A DNA stretch of 64,000 nt, taken from assembly GCF_014201835.1 (NCBI RefSeq), contig NZ_JACHFH010000001.1, positions 1-64,000 on the forward strand. Reading direction: 5' to 3'. A model generated the notes under the pieces. It saw only the letters and a program-made list of their open reading frames with translations. It did not search any database and was not told where the DNA came from. Source of the DNA: Pectinatus brassicae. GTDB lineage: Bacteria; Bacillota; Negativicutes; Selenomonadales; Selenomonadaceae. Every line of letters begins with the position of its first letter. Within the stretch, counting starts at the first letter, position 1. Position numbers and translations under genes: made by a program. Positions 9,220-17,691 of the stretch are shown piece after piece.

Positions 9220-10086
9220 TTAATAGGACTTATTTAACTCCTCGTCCTTAAGCACAGCGTTATAAATTTCCCGCCGACTCATGGATAAATCTTTAGCTGC
9301 TTTTTTTATGGCATCTTTTTTGCTTATATTATCCTGCATAAGCTGCTTTACGTAAGCCACTGGTGCAATTTCTACTGTTTCTTCAACAAGACCAGCCTCA
9401 TTGTTTCCTTCAATAACTAAGACAAATTCACCGCGTGGCTCATTTTGGGCAAAATACTCATTCATTTCTTTTATACTGCCGCGTATGAATTGCTCAAATT
9501 TTTTGGTAAGCTCACGGCAAACAGCAATTTGGCGCTTTTCACCTAATCCTTGTTCCAGTTCCTTTAATATTTTTTTTAAACGATGTGGTGTTTCATAAAA
9601 GATCAGCGTTTCTGTGTTATTCTTTAGTCGCTGCAAAAGCTCCTGACGATTATTTTTCTTCTTAGGTAAAAATCCAATAAAAGAAAATCTAACCGTATCA
9701 AGGCCTGAGGCAATAAGGGCTGTTAAGGCAGCATTAGCTCCTGGAACAGGCACTACCTGTATACTATTTTCAATGGCAAGCTCTGCTATATGACTGCCTG
9801 GATCAGCAATTCCCGGCAGCCCCGCATCACTTACAACTGCAATATTTATTCCATCAAGTAATTTCGCCAATAATTCAGGACCTTTTAGCAATTTATTATG
9901 TTCATGATAGCTGGTCAAAGACACATGAATGTCAAAATGAGTCAATAATTTTCTAGTATGACGAGTATCTTCGGCCGCAATTAAATCCACCTCCTGCAGG
10001 ATTTTTACTGCACGAAAAGTCATATCATCAAGGTTACCAATAGGGGTTGCTACTAAATATAATGTCCCTTTTTCCTTCTTCAGCAT
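9220..10086 (-). CDS. rsmI: 16S rRNA (cytidine1402-2'-O)-methyltransferase
   Basis: Tetrapyrrole-methylase-fold enzyme that methylates the ribose of C1402 in the decoding centre. The 288-residue protein begins GTLYLVATPIGNLDD and contains AEDTRHTRKLL and SDAGLPGIADPG, all hallmarks of the family. The frame stays open 57 codons further upstream, but the ATG used here has a strong AAGGAG 7 bases before it and starts at the conserved N-terminus, while the extension covers a terminator hairpin. It lies upstream of metG as in Bacillus (yabC). Confidence 0.93.
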   Translation of the reverse strand: MLKKEKGTLYLVATPIGNLDDMTFRAVKILQEVDLIAAEDTRHTRKLLTHFDIHVSLTSYHEHNKLLKGPELLAKLLDGINIAVVSDAGLPGIADPGSHIAELAIENSIQVVPVPGANAALTALIASGLDTVRFSFIGFLPKKKNNRQELLQRLKNNTETLIFYETPHRLKKILKELEQGLGEKRQIAVCRELTKKFEQFIRGSIKEMNEYFAQNEPRGEFVLVIEGNNEAGLVEETVEIAPVAYVKQLMQDNISKKDAIKKAAKDLSMSRREIYNAVLKDEELNKSY

Positions 10087-10103
10087 TAGGCACTCCTTAC
10101 ATA

Positions 10104-10132
10104 GAAAAACCACTCTAGCGTGAGTGGTTTTG
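10104..10132 (-). terminator. Terminator after the GGDEF gene, just upstream of rsmI
   Basis: AAACCACTC (10107-10115) pairs with GAGTGGTTT (10122-10130), followed by Ts on the minus strand. It ends about 10 bases before the rsmI ribosome site. Confidence 0.75.
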
Positions 10133-10177
10133 TTAATATTCTCGTTAGTATACTCTAGTAGTATAAGATAAATACGT

Positions 10178-10789
10178 TTATTTGTAAAATACCTGACAAT
10201 TACGTCCGCTGTTTTTTGCCTGATATAATGCAATATCAGCTTGACGATATAATTCACTGAAATTAATTATTTTTTCTTTGTATAATGAAGAAACACCAAT
10301 ACTAATGCTTAAATTCAAAGAAATATTTTGTCTATAACCTTCCCTTTTTATTTTATGCATAAGTTCATTCATTTTCTTTGCAATATCATTTTGATCATTT
10401 ATTCCTGAAAAAAATATAGCAAATTCATCTCCGCCAATACGGGCAGATATTATTTTATCTGAAACTATCTTTTCCACTACCTTGGCAATTAATATTAATG
10501 CCTGATCACCGATTGGATGACCCAATAAGTCATTAATAGTCTTAAAATGGTCAATATCAAATACAGCCAGCGCATAATATTTTTTTGCCTTTTTTACTAT
10601 ATTATTGATAGCATTCATTAAAAATTCACGATTATATAGCCCCGTTAACGCATCCTTATTACTTTTTTCCTTAAGACAAACATTATCTGTAATATTTATA
10701 AGCTTGCCAATGACACTTATTACTTTATGCTCAAAATTAAGCATGCCAATGCCCCTGACCTGCCACCATAAAGCTTTTCCTTCGGCCAT
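10178..10789 (-). CDS. GGDEF diguanylate cyclase domain: 3' part of a PAS-GGDEF gene cut by an amber codon
   Basis: The 203-residue piece carries the end of a PAS/PAC fold (to about residue 45) and a complete GGDEF domain with NKDALTGLYNREF, DIDHFKTIND, an intact IGGDEFAIF active site and ADIALYQAKNSGRN. This domain makes cyclic di-GMP from two GTP. It is in the same frame as the upstream PAS ORF, with one TAG and 21 sense codons between the two. No good ribosome site precedes the ATG used here, which lies inside the PAS sequence. The original product was almost certainly one protein of about 583 residues. Confidence 0.8.
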   Translation of the reverse strand: MAEGKALWWQVRGIGMLNFEHKVISVIGKLINITDNVCLKEKSNKDALTGLYNREFLMNAINNIVKKAKKYYALAVFDIDHFKTINDLLGHPIGDQALILIAKVVEKIVSDKIISARIGGDEFAIFFSGINDQNDIAKKMNELMHKIKREGYRQNISLNLSISIGVSSLYKEKIINFSELYRQADIALYQAKNSGRNCQVFYK

Positions 10790-10852
10790 CTGATAAATTG
10801 TAAAATCAATAATCGGCCTGGTTAAAAACGTCTGCTCTTTTATGATATTTAC

Positions 10853-11929
10853 CTAGTCTTGTAAGCGTTGTATGCTTTCCTCGGAAAATTTATAAAGCTT
10901 TAGCTCTTCTAAGTTTTTTATATATATTTTTTTATTTATATTCTTATTCTTATTATTTTTATATTTTAATAAAATTTCATCTTTTTTCACATCATATTGA
11001 AAAATCACTTCATTCGATAGTTCAAATAAAATATCGTTAGTGTTTTTTTCTATTCTCAACTGTTCCAGTGCTGTATGCAAAGGTGTTATATCATTTATTA
11101 TACTGCTTATTATTGTTTGGTTATTAGCGTTTTTTATTTTTTTGCCAATATCCATCATCCACAGCATTGATCCATCTTTTTTTCTTACACCATATTGGCT
11201 GTTGTATGCCCCTGTCATTTCCAATGATTTTTTCATCTGGGCAATTGTCTTGCCCGCATCCGGCCGATGTATCATTCCCCGCACATTCCCATTGCACATC
11301 TGCATAAATTCTTTATAGTTATAACCTAGTATTTTATAAAGCTGTTTGTTTACATAAAAAATCGTAAATTCATCATCACAATAGCTGCTTCTTATACCAC
11401 CAGCAGTATTATGAATAATCAACTCCATCTGTTTTTTCTTTTCTACAAGTTTTTGCTGCATAAGCGCATAGCTGTCACTATTGATACTTTGAGGGATGTA
11501 GCCATCAGTATCAAAATCATGACTGGGTTTAGCTATATGATAATTTACTACTTTATAAGTATTTTTATACGGTACAAATACGATACTTATACGCCGCAGA
11601 CTTTTATAATATTTACCATATACAGAATCATCTATCTGTAAACAAAACACAACCGCTACCACAATATATTCGTCAGTATTTACCTGCACTTCAGTTTTTA
11701 AATCTTTTAATACGGTTTTTTTGTACTGTATGGAAAAACTCTTTAACTCTTTTTCTAAAAGCTCATGTGATGTTATTGAACTTGCTAAACCAGCTGGAAT
11801 ATAACAAAAATGTTCCGGATGAAATGCCGATAAAGCTGCCTGCCAATTATGATTTTGAAAAAAATCCAGCAAAATCTTTTCTGTATATTTTTTAATTGCA
11901 TCTTTATCCACATTATTCCCTTCTTTCAT
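10853..11929 (-). CDS. Sensor part (SnoaL-like and PAS domains) of the amber-interrupted PAS-GGDEF protein
   Basis: The 358-residue N-terminal part has no signal peptide or membrane segment. The first 130 residues look like a SnoaL/NTF2-like domain. A PAS domain follows at about 160-290 (typical pieces YKEFMQM and KKDGSMLWMMDIGKKI), then the beginning of a second PAS. The frame ends at TAG (10853-10855) within that second PAS; reading through gives VNIIKEQTFLTRPIIDFTIY and then the GGDEF part in the same frame. It occupies the slot where Bacillus has yabA and yazA. SnoaL assignment is tentative. Confidence 0.75.
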   Translation of the reverse strand: MKEGNNVDKDAIKKYTEKILLDFFQNHNWQAALSAFHPEHFCYIPAGLASSITSHELLEKELKSFSIQYKKTVLKDLKTEVQVNTDEYIVVAVVFCLQIDDSVYGKYYKSLRRISIVFVPYKNTYKVVNYHIAKPSHDFDTDGYIPQSINSDSYALMQQKLVEKKKQMELIIHNTAGGIRSSYCDDEFTIFYVNKQLYKILGYNYKEFMQMCNGNVRGMIHRPDAGKTIAQMKKSLEMTGAYNSQYGVRKKDGSMLWMMDIGKKIKNANNQTIISSIINDITPLHTALEQLRIEKNTNDILFELSNEVIFQYDVKKDEILLKYKNNKNKNINKKIYIKNLEELKLYKFSEESIQRLQD

Positions 11930-11950
11930 TTTAGCCCATTATAGTAGCCA

Positions 11951-12688
11951 TCAATCAGGATAATAATATTTAATAAGTTCTTCCGTATAAGTACCATCGT
12001 CATTATGCACTATCAACGACCTATCAACTTTCAAACCACCTATAGCCCCTCCATGAACACCTTCAATAAGCACCATATTCGGCGGCTTGTCAGTTTTCGG
12101 CTGGACAAATCGAATACGTTTGGGTTCGATATTATTTTGCCTCATCTGTACTATTATTTCAGCTAAACGTTCAGGCAAATGCACCATGGTAAATCTGCCG
12201 TGAAAACGCAGCGTATAATGAGCTGCCGCAATAACATCAGCAAGCGTTGCTGTTATTTCATGACGAGCCTTGGCTACACCGTCAATATCATTAATATATC
12301 CCTTCTGCAACGGACGATAAGGTGGATTAACTATAACAAAATCAGCAAATTGTGCTGAAAATATTTCTTTTATATTACGATAATCAGCCTGCTGTACAAT
12401 AATCTTTTCTGATAAATTATTTAAAATAACATTTCGCTTAGCGATATCTGCCGTTACTGGATTTATTTCCAATGCATGTATTTTTGCTGCTTTATTGGCT
12501 AAAAGCAGCGGTATTACACCTGTTCCTGTTCCCAAATCAAGTCCACAGTCTTTTCTATGGACATTAGCAAAATGTGCTAATAATACAGCATCCAAGGAAA
12601 AACAAAACTCATTTTCATTTTGAATTATTTTTAAACCATCTGTTAATAAGTCATCTATACGTTCAAAAGGCTTTAGATCATACATCAT
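11951..12688 (-). CDS. trmN6: tRNA1(Val) (adenine37-N6)-methyltransferase-like protein
   Basis: Rossmann-fold SAM methyltransferase of the YfiC/YabB group, about 245 residues. It has the SAM motif LDLGTGTGVIPLLLA and the adenine N6-methylase motif IVNPPY, preceded by the family start FERIDDLL. The frame is open further upstream but only inside ricT; the two adjacent ATGs at the very end of ricT give the conserved start, so the genes overlap by about 10 bases. Bacillus yabB occupies the same position. The substrate, A37 of a tRNA, follows from the family. Confidence 0.87.
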   Translation of the reverse strand: MMYDLKPFERIDDLLTDGLKIIQNENEFCFSLDAVLLAHFANVHRKDCGLDLGTGTGVIPLLLANKAAKIHALEINPVTADIAKRNVILNNLSEKIIVQQADYRNIKEIFSAQFADFVIVNPPYRPLQKGYINDIDGVAKARHEITATLADVIAAAHYTLRFHGRFTMVHLPERLAEIIVQMRQNNIEPKRIRFVQPKTDKPPNMVLIEGVHGGAIGGLKVDRSLIVHNDDGTYTEELIKYYYPD

Positions 12689-13508
12689 CTTCATCTTTTT
12701 CAATAACATCATCCCATGATGCAACGATAGTATGTTTATCATCAAGCAATATTGTAGCTGTTCTTTTTTGTTCGTTAACGGATATTACTTTTCCCTCTCC
12801 ATCAACAGAAACTACACGGCTGCCTCTTTTGGGCGGAGCAACTATATTATTTTTACAGCATTTAGCATTACAGTACATATCATTTTCATATTTGAGACAG
12901 CACATCAAGCGACCACATATCCCTGATATCTTTGTAGGATTCAACGATAAATTTTGGTCTTTGGCCATTCGTATTGAAACAGGATCAAATTCGCCCAAAA
13001 AAGTTGCGCAACAAAGTGAGCGTCCGCAATAACCAATCCCGCCCATAACCTTGGCTTCATCACGCACGCCTATTTGACGCAATTCAATTCTGGTATGAAA
13101 TATCGCTGCTAAGTCTTTAACTAAATCACGAAAATCCACTCGCCCGTCAGCTGTAAAATAAAATATTATTTTATTCACATCAAAAGTATATTCCACGCCA
13201 ATAAGTTTCATTGGCAGCTGATGGATCGCTATCTTCTTTTCACATATTACAAAAGCTTCTGCTTCTTTTTCTCTATTTTCTGTAACTTTTTTCAAGTCCT
13301 CTGCTGTCGCCTTACGCAAAATATTTTTTAAAGGCTGAACAATATCACTATCGGGAACATCTCTTTTTCCTATAACAACTGTTCCATATTCAACACCGCG
13401 TGCTGTTTCAACTATCACACCATCTTCAACTTTTATATTATGTTTGCCGGGAGAAAAATAATATATTTTACCCGCTTTTTTAAAACGTATTCCTACTACT
13501 GTCTGCAC
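12678..13508 (-). CDS. ricT: RicT/YaaT, PSP1-domain regulatory iron-sulfur protein
   Basis: In Bacillus, RicT (YaaT) with RicA and RicF forms a complex carrying iron-sulfur clusters that directs RNase Y-dependent mRNA processing. The 276-residue protein has the PSP1 C-terminal domain with its cysteine cluster: CGRSLCCATF, CGRLMCCLKYE and the CNAKCCKNN segment. It sits between holB and trmN6 as in Bacillus. No ricA or ricF is visible in this window, so the complex here is inferred only. Confidence 0.9.
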   Translation of the reverse strand: MQTVVGIRFKKAGKIYYFSPGKHNIKVEDGVIVETARGVEYGTVVIGKRDVPDSDIVQPLKNILRKATAEDLKKVTENREKEAEAFVICEKKIAIHQLPMKLIGVEYTFDVNKIIFYFTADGRVDFRDLVKDLAAIFHTRIELRQIGVRDEAKVMGGIGYCGRSLCCATFLGEFDPVSIRMAKDQNLSLNPTKISGICGRLMCCLKYENDMYCNAKCCKNNIVAPPKRGSRVVSVDGEGKVISVNEQKRTATILLDDKHTIVASWDDVIEKDEDDV

Positions 13509-13520
13509 TAGAATAACTCC

Positions 13521-14504
13521 TTATTTTAAATTACGCAATTTCAGTATAAATTCTTCTATTATAAGCCTCATATCAGCATTGGACATCAAACGCTGTTCAG
13601 CTATTTGACTATACTCTACAGCCATAAATATCTGCTGTAAATTCCAAATATATTTTTGCTCAATTAGCTCATCATTCATATCACTATTATATAATTTTAT
13701 ATTATCCTTATTATATAAAATTATCATATCACGCCAAAACATCTGTAAATAAAATATCCATTCATTTAGCTGCTCGCGCTTAAATTTTAATAAAACATCT
13801 GTAATCTGCCAGATATTTTCATCTGAATATATAAAAACATCTTTTAAAAATTTAAAAGCCATATCACGATTTTCTAAGCCATTATTTTCATATAATGTCA
13901 ACGCCTGTCTGATACTTCCACCAGATAAGTCAGCCAATTTAGAAGCAGCACCAGCCGCAATCTCTTTTTTTTGTAATATATTCATTACTGCTTCATTATC
14001 AAGTAATGAAAAATATATATTTACACAGCGTGATAGAATAGTGGCTAAAACTTTTTCCTTATTGTTGGCTGTCAATATGAAATATATATTCCCTACTGGT
14101 TCCTCCAAAGTTTTGAGTAATGCATTGGCAGCTGTTTCATTTATTTTATCAGCTCCATCAATTATTACTACGCGCTTATCCGACAAATATGGTGCCAGTG
14201 ATATATCAGCCTGCATCTGACGAAGCTGCTCAATTTTTATCATTTTTACCGTTTTGCCATCTGGTTCCAACAGGAAAAAATCAGGATGTGTTCCCTTAAT
14301 GAAGGCCTGACAGGACGGGCATTCTCCACAGGGTCTGTTTTTAGCATTACACAGTAAGGCCATTGCCAGCATTTTAGCCGTTAATGCCTTGCCAATTCCC
14401 TCCATGCCAAAAAACAACAAGGCATGTGGTAAATGGTCTGTTTCCAGCATAGTACGCAAATTGCTGATTATCTGCTCATGCCCAACAATATCATTCCACT
14501 GCAT
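13521..14504 (-). CDS. holB: DNA polymerase III delta prime subunit
   Basis: Clamp-loader subunit of 327 residues with AAA+ fold. It has a P-loop-like GMEGIGKA at 33-40, the four-cysteine zinc module (C52, C59, C62, C65), the TLEEPVGN sensor region and LSRC. The C-terminal third is AT-rich and weakly conserved, as usual. The start overlaps the yaaR stop as TAATG, so the two are coupled, and ricT follows after 12 bases. Confidence 0.92.
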   Translation of the reverse strand: MQWNDIVGHEQIISNLRTMLETDHLPHALLFFGMEGIGKALTAKMLAMALLCNAKNRPCGECPSCQAFIKGTHPDFFLLEPDGKTVKMIKIEQLRQMQADISLAPYLSDKRVVIIDGADKINETAANALLKTLEEPVGNIYFILTANNKEKVLATILSRCVNIYFSLLDNEAVMNILQKKEIAAGAASKLADLSGGSIRQALTLYENNGLENRDMAFKFLKDVFIYSDENIWQITDVLLKFKREQLNEWIFYLQMFWRDMIILYNKDNIKLYNSDMNDELIEQKYIWNLQQIFMAVEYSQIAEQRLMSNADMRLIIEEFILKLRNLK

Positions 14505-14959
14505 TACATATATAAATCAACCAGCATGCCGCAAATAGCTTCATGCTTGGCTGCTATTGTCAGTGCACTGGCCTGCCCTAAACGGATTTCTTCTGCCATT
14601 TCTTCCAGCTTATCATCGACCTTGCGTACCGTAGTATAAACTTTTTGCCTGCCTAGTCTATCCCAGCCGCTTTGTGAATTCATTGAATACATTCTGGTAA
14701 CAGCTTCACCAATAAATTTCTTTACAACATCACGATATGATTTCAGCTCGTCATACGTAGGTGTTTTAGTCAACTTAGCACCCTGCTCAGAAACTTTATC
14801 AAACAATTTTTTTAATTGTTCCATAGACATGTCTTCCTGATTTTGTGCCAATTCGGTAGAAAATTCGCCAACCTGTTCCTTTACTTGGACTTCACGGCTT
14901 CCTTCCGTCTTTGTAAAAAATTGTTGCTTAGGATTATTTAAAGGATCTATTTTTAGCAT
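14504..14959 (-). CDS. yaaR: YaaR family protein (DUF327)
   Basis: Small helical cytoplasmic protein of about 151 residues belonging to DUF327, which is found next to holB in many Bacillota. Function is unknown. It ends with the conserved helical stretch containing GWDRLGRQKVYTTVRKVDDKL. The ATG used here has AAGGTG 6 bases upstream; a GTG three codons earlier overlaps that ribosome site and is less likely. It is followed directly by holB. Confidence 0.85.
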   Translation of the reverse strand: MLKIDPLNNPKQQFFTKTEGSREVQVKEQVGEFSTELAQNQEDMSMEQLKKLFDKVSEQGAKLTKTPTYDELKSYRDVVKKFIGEAVTRMYSMNSQSGWDRLGRQKVYTTVRKVDDKLEEMAEEIRLGQASALTIAAKHEAICGMLVDLYM

Positions 14960-15224
14960 ATCATTCACCTTACTCTACAACAAATTACTTAATTATCACT
15001 AATTTATAATATTTTCTTACAGCAAACCATAAATAACATTAATATTTATCAGCATAATTATTCAACCAATGTAATATTTATACCTTTTATATAATAATTA
15101 TAATTGCTTTTATAATTTTTGGCAATAAAACTAACAGCGCAACCATAATGTTTCTTCCAATAAAATATTATTATTCCTATTCTCATAGAATAATATATCA
15201 ACCAATATCAATTAATATATTTAC

Positions 15225-15893
15225 CTACTTTAATAAATCATTTACTAATGCATATATATCATTATGAATATCACTAATTGAGCGAATTTTACCAGCTCTA
15301 GCACACTGTACTGTTTTCCAGCCATATTTATCAGCCATCTGTTTATATACGTCATGACAATGATGCAGATAACCACTGTCTTCTTCATGAATATCTCTGT
15401 TGCCTGATGAAGAACCTCTTTTTTCTAAGAGTTTATCACTTATCTGCACTGGCATATCAAGAAAAACAACCAAATCCGGCTTTGGCAGTCCCATTTTGAC
15501 AAATTCCAAATCCCACAGCCAATCTAAAAATTCATTGCGTTTCTCTTCTATATCTATTTTTCCTGCCTGATGAACCATATTAGAAGTTGTATATCTATCT
15601 GCTAAGATTATAGCGCCGTCTTCATAGGGCTGTTTCCATTTTTTTTGATATGAGGCAAAACGATCAACAGCAAAAAAAGTTGAGGCGGCATAAGCATTAA
15701 CAGAATCCGCGGAATTGCCAAAATCACCGCGCAAATACATTTTTATTAATGCTGATGATTCACTGTCATAATCAGGATATTCTACTTTATATACATTACC
15801 GTATTCTTTTTGCAAACGATTATATAACTCGCTGGTTTGAGTAGCCTTGCCGGAACCATCGCCTGCTTCAATTATAATTAATTTACCTCGCAT
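15225..15893 (-). CDS. tmk: Thymidylate kinase family protein
   Basis: Phosphorylates dTMP to dTDP by family assignment, 222 residues. The P-loop is EAGDGSGKATQ, slightly different from the usual EGxDGxGKSTQ (Gly and Ala at normally Gly/Ser sites). DRYTTSNMVHQ and VVFLDMPV are the expected later motifs. This divergent type is common in Clostridia and Negativicutes. The ATG with AAGGTG 7 bases upstream is preferred over the GTG one codon earlier. It overlaps the decarboxylase gene before it, matching Bacillus yaaO-tmk order. Confidence 0.87.
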   Translation of the reverse strand: MRGKLIIIEAGDGSGKATQTSELYNRLQKEYGNVYKVEYPDYDSESSALIKMYLRGDFGNSADSVNAYAASTFFAVDRFASYQKKWKQPYEDGAIILADRYTTSNMVHQAGKIDIEEKRNEFLDWLWDLEFVKMGLPKPDLVVFLDMPVQISDKLLEKRGSSSGNRDIHEEDSGYLHHCHDVYKQMADKYGWKTVQCARAGKIRSISDIHNDIYALVNDLLK

Positions 15894-17340
15894 CACTAAT
15901 CACCTTTATCTTGTTTAATTTAGCATCAAATGGTCCTGCCACTTTCCCCCCTGCAGCTATTGCCTGCTGCACATAATCGATCAGTTCGGCAGTAATAACC
16001 TCGCCTGGATATATAAGCGGTATTCCCGGCGGATAAAAACTTATAGTTTCTGCGCAGACTTGTCCCACACTTTTCTTAAAATCGATTATCTTATAAGCAG
16101 CATAAACAGCCTCACGCGGCAGTGATTTCATTTGCGGCATAGCTGGCTGAGCAATCACAGGGACTGCAACAGCCACTTTATTATAATTCACCGCCAAGGA
16201 CTGTAATGCCTTTAATAAAATATTAATTTCTTCCTCGCCGTCCGCTAAGGAAATTATAAATAACACATTATACATATCTGCCAGCTCACACTGAATTTTA
16301 TATTTATAACGAAGTATCTGTTCTGCTTCATAGCCCGTAATTCCCAAACCTTTAACAGTAACCGTTACCTTCGTATAATCAATAGCAAAGCAGCCTGGCT
16401 GTCCTTTTATATCATCCCCGAAGCAGTATAAATCAGGAATTTCATTAATAGCATTGCGCAATTTTTGTGCTAATAAATATGCATTATCAATCATATCCGC
16501 ACCAAATTGTGCCATCTGCCAACGGGCGGCATCAAGTCCAGCCAACAGTAAATAATTGGGACTTGTCGACTGAATAAGCCCATTCATCATAGATACACGT
16601 TCTTTTTTTATATAATCATACTTTACATGCAGCATTGAGGTTTGTGTAAAAGCAGATAATATTTTATGAGTGCTTTGTGCCGACATATCTGCACCGGCAT
16701 CTATTGCCTGCTGAGGCAAATGCTGGGAAAATTTCAAATGAGGTCCATGAGCCTCATCTACTAATAAAGGCATATTATATGTATGTACCAATTCTGCTAT
16801 CTTTTTTATATCACTAGCTACACCATAATAAGTCGGATAAACCAATAAAACAGCCTTAGCATCAGTATTTTTTTCAATAACTTCCTGAAGTTTTTCCATA
16901 GTTACGCCCATTGCCAAACCAAGCTCATTATTAATAACCGGTTCAACAAAAACAGGCTGTGCTCCCGCTAGTATAATTGCCCCTAATATACTCTTATGAA
17001 CATTACGCGGCACAATGATTTTTTCTCCTGGACCCACGACTGACATTATCATTACATGAATTGCCCCAGTCGTACCATTTATCATAAACAATGAATCATC
17101 TGCGCCATAAAGTTCAGCGGCCAAATCTTGTGCCTCTTTTATACATCCCTCTGGTTCAAACAAGTCATCGAGCTCTGCCATCAAAGAAACATCCATTTTA
17201 AAGCCCAACGGTGTTACCATATCCTTTATTTTTTCCGGTACTGATTTGCCCTGTTTATGACCGGGTGTATGAAAAGCTACAGCTCCATCAGCAACATATT
17301 TATACAGTGCTTCTATAATTGGTACATTACTTTGTCTCAT
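15883..17340 (-). CDS. yaaO: Orn/Lys/Arg decarboxylase family protein, fold type I (YaaO-like)
   Basis: PLP enzyme of 485 residues in the aspartate-aminotransferase-fold decarboxylase group (SpeA/CadA-like, short form). TPGHKQGK is near the N-terminus, DEAHGPH at 195-201 and the PLP lysine is K226 in STHKILS. The C-terminal domain contains ISFYPPGIPLIYPGE. Bacillus SpeA of this group makes agmatine from arginine; other members take lysine, so the substrate is open. Its position before tmk is conserved in Bacillota. Confidence 0.88.
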   Translation of the reverse strand: MRQSNVPIIEALYKYVADGAVAFHTPGHKQGKSVPEKIKDMVTPLGFKMDVSLMAELDDLFEPEGCIKEAQDLAAELYGADDSLFMINGTTGAIHVMIMSVVGPGEKIIVPRNVHKSILGAIILAGAQPVFVEPVINNELGLAMGVTMEKLQEVIEKNTDAKAVLLVYPTYYGVASDIKKIAELVHTYNMPLLVDEAHGPHLKFSQHLPQQAIDAGADMSAQSTHKILSAFTQTSMLHVKYDYIKKERVSMMNGLIQSTSPNYLLLAGLDAARWQMAQFGADMIDNAYLLAQKLRNAINEIPDLYCFGDDIKGQPGCFAIDYTKVTVTVKGLGITGYEAEQILRYKYKIQCELADMYNVLFIISLADGEEEINILLKALQSLAVNYNKVAVAVPVIAQPAMPQMKSLPREAVYAAYKIIDFKKSVGQVCAETISFYPPGIPLIYPGEVITAELIDYVQQAIAAGGKVAGPFDAKLNKIKVISDAR

Positions 17341-17429
17341 AAATTATCTCTCACTTTTGCTTCATAATTAAACTATTATGCCTAGTATACTTAATCTTAT
17401 GCTGTTAGCCGGCTAAATATATTTACTGA

Positions 17430-17473
17430 CAAAAAAATGCCGCCAGAAAATAGCATCTATATTCAGGCGGCAT
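17430..17473 (-). terminator. Terminator between the decarboxylase genes
   Basis: ATGCCGCC (17437-17444) pairs with GGCGGCAT (17466-17473) and is followed by Ts on the minus strand. It ends the transcript of the lysine/ornithine decarboxylase and the small ORF after it. Confidence 0.82.
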
Positions 17474-17499
17474 AAATCATTATTTCACTACATATTTTA

Positions 17500-17682
17500 C
17501 TATTTTTTTCTATATCGATTCCAATACATTTTAATAACAATAACGATTGCTGCTATCAAAACAATTCCTGCTATATGTATATTTTTTAAGCCGGGATCAC
17601 CTTGGCTTCCCATACTATAGTACATAAATAATATTATAGCAGTCAGTATAAAAACATTTATTATACTTGAGATAAAATCACC
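17500..17682 (-). CDS. Possible small membrane protein, start unclear
   Basis: An open frame of 60 codons follows the ldc stop by about 10 bases. It encodes two hydrophobic segments, one around FILTAIILF and one around GIVLIAAIVIVI, ending in the basic tail MYWNRYRKK. The first ATG (17623-17625) gives only 41 residues with one membrane segment and no ribosome site; a GGGGTG lies before the upstream part but no ATG, GTG or TTG is in frame there. It ends just before the terminator, so it is in the ldc transcript. I do not recognise a family. Confidence 0.4.
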   Translation of the reverse strand, partial: GDFISSIINVFILTAIILFMYYSMGSQGDPGLKNIHIAGIVLIAAIVIVIKMYWNRYRKK

Positions 17683-17691
17683 CCATTAGCA

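Noticed and set aside
10087-10257. Longer rsmI start giving 57 extra residues
   Set aside because: The extension crosses a terminator hairpin and overlaps the GGDEF gene; the downstream ATG has a strong ribosome site and matches the family start.
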